Of a DNA stretch of 64,000 nt, positions 59,080 through 64,000 are shown piece by piece. Source of the DNA: Marinobacter nauticus (GTDB lineage: Bacteria > Pseudomonadota > Gammaproteobacteria > Enterobacterales > Shewanellaceae). The first letter of the stretch is position 1; every line of letters starts with the position of its first letter. Below the pieces are notes generated by a model. The model was not told the DNA's origin, searched no databases, and saw only the letters and a list, made by a program, of their open reading frames with translations. The stretch is taken from the NCBI RefSeq assembly GCF_019801015.1, contig NZ_JAHVJZ010000003.1, forward strand, positions 62,001-126,000, in the 5' to 3' direction. A program made the position numbers and the translations under genes.

Positions 59080-60006
59080 GTGGACAGCTATAACGACATC
59101 CCCACCGTGACATACCGTCAACCCGCTCACCGTTCGCCCGGTATCGAAGTGCTCGATCTCAGCCTGTTCCGCGCCCGTGAGGGCCGTTACCGCTTCGACC
59201 CCTTCTCACCCCACCGGGTCAGCTACTTTTGCTTTATCTATATCGAGCAGGGCTGCGGCCAGCACTGGGTGGATGGCGTGGCCCACCCTTACCACGACGG
59301 CAGCGTGATTTTTGTCAATCAGGACCAGTTCCACGCCTTTGACCGCAACGACCAGCCCACCGGCAAGATGATCAACATCACCCCGGGCTTCTTTGCTGAG
59401 TGTGCCGCCAACATCCGCAAATCCTACTTTGTGTCGCGCCACTACAGCCTGACCATGGCTCCGGTGCTGCCGATGGACGCCACCCTCAACAAGAACTGCC
59501 GCGAGTTGCTGGAGCAGATAAGCGAAGCGCTCAAGGTGGTGGCCGCCAATGAGCACGAAGACGACGTCGTGGTGCAGCTGCTGTTTTCGGCGTTGATGAT
59601 CAAACTGGCCCGCGCCCGCCAGCAACTGCCGCACACCGCCAACGAGTGCCAACGCAATCGCTTTACCGAGTTTCTTAACCGGGTGGAACGAGACTTCGCC
59701 CAGGACAGGGAAGCGAAAAGCTACGCCGCCCAGATGGGGCTGACCTACAAAGCCCTCAACCAGCTGTGCAAGCGCTGCTGTGGCCACACCGCCAAGCAGA
59801 TGATCGACTTCCGGCTGAACCTCGAAATCACCCGCAAGCTGTCGATGAAAGGGGGCACCATCCAGTCCATCGCCTTTGAGCTGGGCTTTGATGACACCAC
59901 CAACTTTGTCCGTTATTTCAAGCGCCACAACGGCGTCACCCCCTCCACCTACCGGGCGCAAGCGGAATGCCTGTCCCCAGCCGAGCCCAACGGCGACCAC
60001 AACTGA
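59080..60006 (+). CDS. AraC-family transcriptional regulator
   Basis: A 308-residue regulator using the GTG at 59080; the upstream ATG at 59029 lies inside the cytochrome terminator and is unlikely. The N-terminal half is a cupin-like sensor (FIYIEQGCGQHWVDGVAHPY, SVIFVNQDQFHAF). The C-terminal AraC domain (about 205-300) has SYAAQMGLTYKALNQLCKRC and IQSIAFELGFDDTTNFVRYF. It may control the cytochrome gene upstream. Ligand unknown. Confidence 0.86.
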   Translation: MDSYNDIPTVTYRQPAHRSPGIEVLDLSLFRAREGRYRFDPFSPHRVSYFCFIYIEQGCGQHWVDGVAHPYHDGSVIFVNQDQFHAFDRNDQPTGKMINITPGFFAECAANIRKSYFVSRHYSLTMAPVLPMDATLNKNCRELLEQISEALKVVAANEHEDDVVVQLLFSALMIKLARARQQLPHTANECQRNRFTEFLNRVERDFAQDREAKSYAAQMGLTYKALNQLCKRCCGHTAKQMIDFRLNLEITRKLSMKGGTIQSIAFELGFDDTTNFVRYFKRHNGVTPSTYRAQAECLSPAEPNGDHN

Positions 60007-60036
60007 CGCCTCGACGCCGCCACCCCGTCCCTCCGG

Positions 60037-60080
60037 CGAAATAGAAACCAGCGCTAACTGCCGTGCTGGTTTATATTTCG
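60037..60080. repeat. Large hairpin after the AraC gene
   Basis: CGAAATAGAAACCAGC at 60037-60052 and GCTGGTTTATATTTCG at 60065-60080 pair at 15 of 16 positions, with a 12-base loop. It lacks a T-run. It may stabilise or terminate the AraC transcript. Confidence 0.7.
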
Positions 60081-60225
60081 GCGAGTACGCAACAGAACAC
60101 AAACCCGATACACCAATTCATTAGACATCCGCTGCGGGTGAAACATCAAAAAATACAGAGCGATAGACATTATTCACCCCACCTTTAATCTTTATTGATT
60201 ATTAATTTGTCTTCACAAATATTAA

Positions 60226-60240
60226 ATATCGCGGCGATAT
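60226..60240. promoter_or_regulatory. Perfect 7-1-7 palindrome, possible operator
   Basis: ATATCGC-G-GCGATAT lies in an AT-rich stretch 122 bases upstream of the secreted-protein gene at 60363. The rest of the 60081-60362 gap holds no gene; two A/T-rich tracts around 60185-60225 could contain a promoter. Confidence 0.5.
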
Positions 60241-60362
60241 CACCAAATTCAACTAGAACAGAGTAAGGCTTGTTTATTCGACCGCTGGAAAAATCCCCAC
60301 AAAAATCCAAAAACAAAGCCTGACAGAGAAACCGACATTGCCACTTTGAAAAGGAATTTCCC

Positions 60363-61160
60363 ATGAAACCCTTTAAGCTCTTCGTGGTCCTGTCTCTGTG
60401 CCCATTGTTGTCTTTTGCAAGAGACTACCAGGACTACCCGGATTACAACGCCGAGATCTCCTATCATCGGGGCCATATCGTAAAAAACAGCAACCACCTT
60501 TGGGTTGCCCGCATCCGCTCAAAAGGCAAAAAACCTGAAAGCCATCGCATTCACTGGCAACGGGTCAAACTCGAAAAGGTCGACAACTGGAGCCGCCGCA
60601 CGTTCTATCTGGCCGGTGCCGTGGTGCACTATAGCGACAAGCACTATTTCGCCAAATCCCTGACCTTTTTCCGGCCCGGTGGCTGGCTGGGGCGCCGCAG
60701 TTGGGAGTCCTTTTCCCACCCTGCCATCGGGTTGGACCTGCCGGTCGTGGACTGGGAGGAATCCCGGCAGCAGTTGGAAGGGATAGACGCCAACTTTAAT
60801 GGCCTGCGGGATGATTACGAAGCCTACGTCATCATGAAAAGCCCCAGCGAACGCGCCAGAAATATCGGCATGCGGGCCGGCGCCCTCTACACCAGCGTGA
60901 TTAACCTGATTGGTACCGACGTCTCGGAGATGACTCATGAAGACGCTGCTTCAATGATGAATGAGCTTATCAACATGCGTCGATGCAGCCGGACTCTTCG
61001 AAGAGGAAATCAGAATTTCCAAGGATTCCACCCCGGATTCTTTAATACCACAGATCGAATGCTTGGGAGCTTCCAAGGCCAATATAAGTTGTATGACCTT
61101 TTAGGTGATCACTTCAGGCCAACAGTCGAAGAAGACCCCTGTGAACAGTTTGATATTTAA
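60363..61160 (+). CDS. Secreted protein with carbohydrate-binding-like N-terminus, unknown
   Basis: A 265-residue protein with a signal peptide (about 1-19, SFA cleavage). The mature start (YNAEISYHRGHIVKNSNHLW then VARIRSKGKKP) resembles a CBM5/12-type chitin-binding module, and a similar pattern (YLAGAVVHYSDKHYFAKS) follows. Near residue 143, DANFNGLRDDYEAY looks like an EF-hand/dockerin-type calcium loop. No catalytic motif is visible in the C-terminal part, which has three Cys. Function unknown; binding of polysaccharide is inference. It is followed 16 bases later by a small secreted-protein gene. Confidence 0.65.
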   Translation: MKPFKLFVVLSLCPLLSFARDYQDYPDYNAEISYHRGHIVKNSNHLWVARIRSKGKKPESHRIHWQRVKLEKVDNWSRRTFYLAGAVVHYSDKHYFAKSLTFFRPGGWLGRRSWESFSHPAIGLDLPVVDWEESRQQLEGIDANFNGLRDDYEAYVIMKSPSERARNIGMRAGALYTSVINLIGTDVSEMTHEDAASMMNELINMRRCSRTLRRGNQNFQGFHPGFFNTTDRMLGSFQGQYKLYDLLGDHFRPTVEEDPCEQFDI

Positions 61161-61176
61161 AGCTAGGATCGCTGCC

Positions 61177-61493
61177 ATGAAGAACTTCATTATTCTTATT
61201 GTCTTTCTCGTGTTCTCATCGGTTTCGCAAAAAGCGCCTCTTCGGCGTTCGACGGTTACGGCGCATCGAAAAAGAGCCAGATTCCGGACCTCAACTTTAT
61301 CCGTGGCGGCGTCTACCGCTATCGCACCGTACCAGTACCCGTGATTGAGGGTTTTGAATCCGCATCCTCACAAGGCACCTATTTCAACAGCGCGATTCGC
61401 GGGGTCTACCGAGTAGCGAAAGGGGGGGATCCATTAACGGCCCAATCCCCCCCTTTTTCCAACCAACTCATCCTCCACTGTACCCACGGTTAG
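61177..61493 (+). pseudogene. Small secreted-protein gene with a frameshift
   Basis: An ATG at 61177, nine bases after AGGA, encodes a signal peptide (MKNFIILIVFLVFSSV). The frame then continues as a basic run to a TGA at 61342-61344. Shifting frame at the GGTTTCGC tract (61221-61228) instead gives SVFAKSASSAFDGYGASKKS and about 70 further ordinary residues (DLNFIRGGVYRYRTVPVPVI). One missing T explains the break. The shifted frame runs through the terminator to TAG at 61491, so the 3' end may be altered too. It is probably the second gene of an operon with 60363. Confidence 0.6.
61419..61458 (+). terminator. Terminator of the secreted-protein pair
   Basis: GGGGGGGAT at 61422-61430 pairs with ATCCCCCCC at 61445-61453, followed by TTTTT. 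The gap from here to 61758 has no other gene; CCCGATAG near 61621 resembles a sigma-28 -10 element but has no matching -35. Confidence 0.8.
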
Positions 61494-61758
61494 CCTCGAA
61501 CCGCGCTTTCCCGCCCTAACACATTGGCACGGCGAAAACGGGTAAACTTTTTCACGCCGGGTCACAATGTAAGCAAACAGTATCTCATCTGTGAAAATGT
61601 GTGTTGTTTCAGCGGGTAACCCCGATAGAGTGGGCGTGTGGTCAGGGCGGTTCCCCCCCCTTGGCTACGACACCTAAGGATTTGGGCCGACGCTGACTTC
61701 CCCCCATCGGCTCCCCAATTTGCCTGACGTGCCTCCTCTTAATGGACTTGGACTCGCT

Positions 61759-63903
61759 ATGGGCTACAAACAAACCTCTCTCAAAACAAAAATCCTCTTC
61801 GCCTTTCTGCTGTCAGGCCTGCTGCTTATCGGGGTGTTCAGTCTCCGCCTCTATTTCAACCTCAATACGTTGCAGAACACGCTGGTGGAGCAAACCAGTA
61901 CCAGCTCCGAGCTGGAGGTGCTGGCACGCCTGAAAAGCGAAACCGCAACTCTGAGCGAACAGATTGGGCAAACCTTTGTCGGCCTGAAACGGCTGCCGCT
62001 GTCACTGGCGGCCATTCTGGCGACCTCTCTCGAGTCGGACGATGTGCCGTTGTCCCGGGAACAAGCCAACCAAATGGTGGCATCGCTGTTTGAGCAGAAC
62101 CCGGAACTGAGCACCATCTACGCCCAGTTTGAGCCGCAGGCGTTTGACGGCAACGATGCCCAATACGTCGGTGGTGAGTTTATTCACAGCGTGCCGGAAA
62201 CCGGCGGTCTGGAGATCTATCTGTTCCGCGATGAAAACGGGGCCATCGTGCAGGAGCAGGTGGAAGACCCCACCGAAAAGTACGATGACAGCCTGAATGA
62301 CTCAGGCCAGCGGGAGGCGGAGTGGTACCTTTGCCCCCGGGACAAACGTCAGCTCTGTCTGCTGGAGCCCTACGCCTATGAAGTGGTGACCGGCAGCGGC
62401 GAATACGAACTGATGACCAGCCTGGTCACACCCGTTATTGCCGCTGGCCGCTTTCGGGGCGTCGTGGGCGTCGATGTGGACCTGCCAGAGTTGCAGAAAA
62501 TCGTCTCCACTCTGAGCGATTCACTTTATGGCGGGCAAAGCCGCATCAGCGTTTTGAGCAATCAGGGACTGCTGGTGGCCTCGACCCACTATAAAGACCA
62601 CCTGGCCAGTCCCCTGACAGCGGCAAAGCCCCAACTGGGCAATAGGCTGGCTGCGCTGCACAGCAGCAACGACCGGGTCTGGCTGCACGAAGGCATCTAC
62701 TACCTGGGTTACCCCATCACCATCCCGGGAACCGACAGCCAGTGGTCAGTACTGGTAGAGCTGCCGCAATCCGTGGTGCTGGCCAACGCCCATGCGCTGG
62801 CCAGCCACATTGATGACAGCGTGCTGGGGATCATGACCTCAATGCAGCTGACCTCGGTGGTTCTGATCCTGCTGCTCTCCGCCAGTGTGATTGTGCTGGT
62901 GCGCTCCATCACCGCTCCGCTTAAGCGCCTGCAGGGCAATATTGAGGAGCTGGCCAGCAACGAGGGGGACCTAACCCGAGAAGTGCATCTGGATACCCAC
63001 GCCGAACTGATTGGCCTCAGCAATGGGATGACCCGCTTTATCCAGAAGCTCAGGACTCTGGTGATGGAAGCCAAGGCGATCGGCAACGCCGCCAACGACA
63101 ACGCGGTAAAGAGCAGCGAGCTGAATAACCGTGCCCGTCAGGCCACCGACCAACAGCAGCATCAGATTGAAGCGATTGTGACCGCCAGCCACCAGATGTC
63201 GACCACCGCCGCCGAAGTGGCCCAGCGTGCCGCCGCGGTGGCTGACCATATCCACGCAGCCAACGGCGAAGTACATACCTCGCAGGGTTATCTGAATGGC
63301 TCACTGGAGATGGTAGAAGGGCTGACCCGTGACATGACTCTGGCCAGCGACTCCATCTCCGAGGTGGTGGCCCACACCAGCGACATCAATCGCATCCTTG
63401 ATGTGATCCGGGCCATTGCCGAGCAGACCAACCTGCTGGCACTGAATGCTGCCATCGAAGCAGCCCGGGCAGGTGAACAGGGCCGGGGCTTTGCGGTGGT
63501 GGCTGACGAAGTGCGTTCACTGGCCTCGAAAACTCAGTCCAGCACCGAAGAGATCCACGCCATGATTGCGGGGCTGACGGCAGTGGTCGACAACGCGGTG
63601 ACCGTCATCGAAGCGGGCAGTGGCAAGGCCGAGCAGGCCCGGGCTCAGACACAGAGCAGCCATCAGGCACTGACCACCGTGTCGCAAGGGTTCAGCTCCA
63701 TCGCTGACCATATTGCCCAGGTGGCCACCGCCGCCGAAGAGCAGAATGTGGTGACCGATGAAATCAGCCAGAACCTGGCCGCCATCAGCGAAGCCGCGCA
63801 ATCACTGGCAGAGCTGACGGCACAAAATCACCACTTCAGCGATGAACTGCAAACCCAGATGGCGCTGCTGAGCCATCAGCTCAGCTCGCTGAAAACCGGC
63901 TGA
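61759..63903 (+). CDS. Methyl-accepting chemotaxis protein with periplasmic Cache domain
   Basis: A 714-residue chemoreceptor from the ATG at 61759. Helix 1 (about 10-34), a large periplasmic dCache-like sensor (about 45-350; [40 protein letters not shown]), helix 2 (about 357-382), a HAMP domain, then the signalling domain. The conserved hairpin tip [20 protein letters not shown] is near residue 555. Its ligand is unknown. Position near the flagellar cluster fits motility. The ribosome site is weak; a TTG at 61720 is a less likely start. Confidence 0.92.
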   Translation: MGYKQTSLKTKILFAFLLSGLLLIGVFSLRLYFNLNTLQNTLVEQTSTSSELEVLARLKSETATLSEQIGQTFVGLKRLPLSLAAILATSLESDDVPLSREQANQMVASLFEQNPELSTIYAQFEPQAFDGNDAQYVGGEFIHSVPETGGLEIYLFRDENGAIVQEQVEDPTEKYDDSLNDSGQREAEWYLCPRDKRQLCLLEPYAYEVVTGSGEYELMTSLVTPVIAAGRFRGVVGVDVDLPELQKIVSTLSDSLYGGQSRISVLSNQGLLVASTHYKDHLASPLTAAKPQLGNRLAALHSSNDRVWLHEGIYYLGYPITIPGTDSQWSVLVELPQSVVLANAHALASHIDDSVLGIMTSMQLTSVVLILLLSASVIVLVRSITAPLKRLQGNIEELASNEGDLTREVHLDTHAELIGLSNGMTRFIQKLRTLVMEAKAIGNAANDNAVKSSELNNRARQATDQQQHQIEAIVTASHQMSTTAAEVAQRAAAVADHIHAANGEVHTSQGYLNGSLEMVEGLTRDMTLASDSISEVVAHTSDINRILDVIRAIAEQTNLLALNAAIEAARAGEQGRGFAVVADEVRSLASKTQSSTEEIHAMIAGLTAVVDNAVTVIEAGSGKAEQARAQTQSSHQALTTVSQGFSSIADHIAQVATAAEEQNVVTDEISQNLAAISEAAQSLAELTAQNHHFSDELQTQMALLSHQLSSLKTG

Positions 63904-63923
63904 GCCGTTCCCCGCGACAACCC

Positions 63924-63952
63924 AGCCCGCCTTCCCAGGCGGGCTGTTTTTT
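63924..63952 (+). terminator. Rho-independent terminator after the chemoreceptor gene
   Basis: AGCCCGCC-TTCC-CAGGCGGGCT followed by GTTTTTT, about 20 bases after the stop. The remaining bases to 64000 hold nothing I can assign. Confidence 0.85.
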
Positions 63953-64000
63953 GGCGCGGTGCAAAAATGCGCCCAGGCGCCGACTTTTACAACCTGTTTA

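Noticed and set aside
57479-59113. 544-residue minus-strand open frame opposite the cytochrome
   Set aside because: The plus strand has eight CXXCH motifs and a lipobox; the minus frame has no recognisable feature.
61520-61640. Sigma-54 or sigma-28 promoter for the chemoreceptor gene
   Set aside because: TGGCACGGCGAAAAC lacks the -12 GC, and CCCGATAG has no TAAA at the right distance.

Overview
The window reads as chromosome of a marine-type gammaproteobacterium of the Alteromonadales, with Shewanella and Ferrimonas as the closest types I can suggest. The grounds are the FadI/FadJ pair, the FlgO/FlgP/FlgT polar-flagellum proteins, CheV-CheR placed next to flgB, a DUF3379-type partner of an ECF sigma factor, and a multihaem cytochrome lipoprotein. 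Most of the window is GC-rich and gene-dense with short, often overlapping gene junctions. The stretch at about 50.2-57.3 kb is clearly different: AT-richer, repeat-rich and full of small unknown genes.

Layout. 0.25-4.6 kb: a large membrane sensor for cyclic-di-GMP (beta-propeller, Y_Y_Y, PAS, GGDEF, EAL). 4.6-6.1 kb: a consensus sigma-54 promoter followed by a secreted protein made of 26 perfect-length 13-residue repeats and a 37-residue small ORF. 6.5-9.9 kb: fadIJ for fatty-acid beta-oxidation, with candidate FadR and PsrA operators upstream. 10.1-17.3 kb: a MoxR/DUF58/DUF4381/BatA/BatBC/BatD operon, then an ECF sigma factor with its DUF3379 partner. 18.6-22.1 kb: ElaA-type acetyltransferase, PutP proline symporter and FadL (another FadR-like site). 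22.3-27.6 kb: a five-gene envelope operon (RND/MMPL exporter, LolA-like protein, outer-membrane barrel, DUF2892 protein, periplasmic rhodanese) behind a pair of ATTAGA-type operators. 27.7-32.4 kb: patatin-like esterase, SulP transporter, GlxA-type regulator and a metallo-beta-lactamase-fold protein.

32.5-49.0 kb is a flagellar cluster. flgBCDEFGHIJKL run leftward, preceded by cheV-cheR. flgA, flgMN and flgT run rightward, and flgOP run leftward. Sigma-54 (-24/-12) elements can be read directly upstream of flgB, flgF and flgT, and sigma-28-like elements upstream of flgM and flgO, which fits a hierarchical flagellar cascade. The sigma-54 element in front of the 13-residue-repeat gene is of the same quality, so that unknown secreted protein may belong to the RpoN regulon.

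A tRNA-Arg(CCT) at 49.1 kb and a LysE-type exporter precede the accessory region. From about 50.2 to 57.3 kb, small minus-strand genes are separated by 148-160 bp imperfect palindromes. Their boundaries (RCCTAAT ... GTTAAGC, minus strand) look like integron attC sites. No integrase is present, so this resembles a cassette cluster lacking an integrase. It also holds an IS3-family element with a readable 3-bp target duplication, a REP-associated (Y1) transposase gene, a second repeat family and direct repeats. Several cargo genes (ankyrin lipoprotein, DUF6210-like protein, small membrane proteins, promoterless fragments starting at the repeat edge) resemble immunity proteins and clipped toxin tips; this is inference. 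The window ends with an octahaem c-type cytochrome lipoprotein, an AraC regulator, a secreted protein of unknown function, a frameshifted small secreted-protein gene and a methyl-accepting chemotaxis protein.
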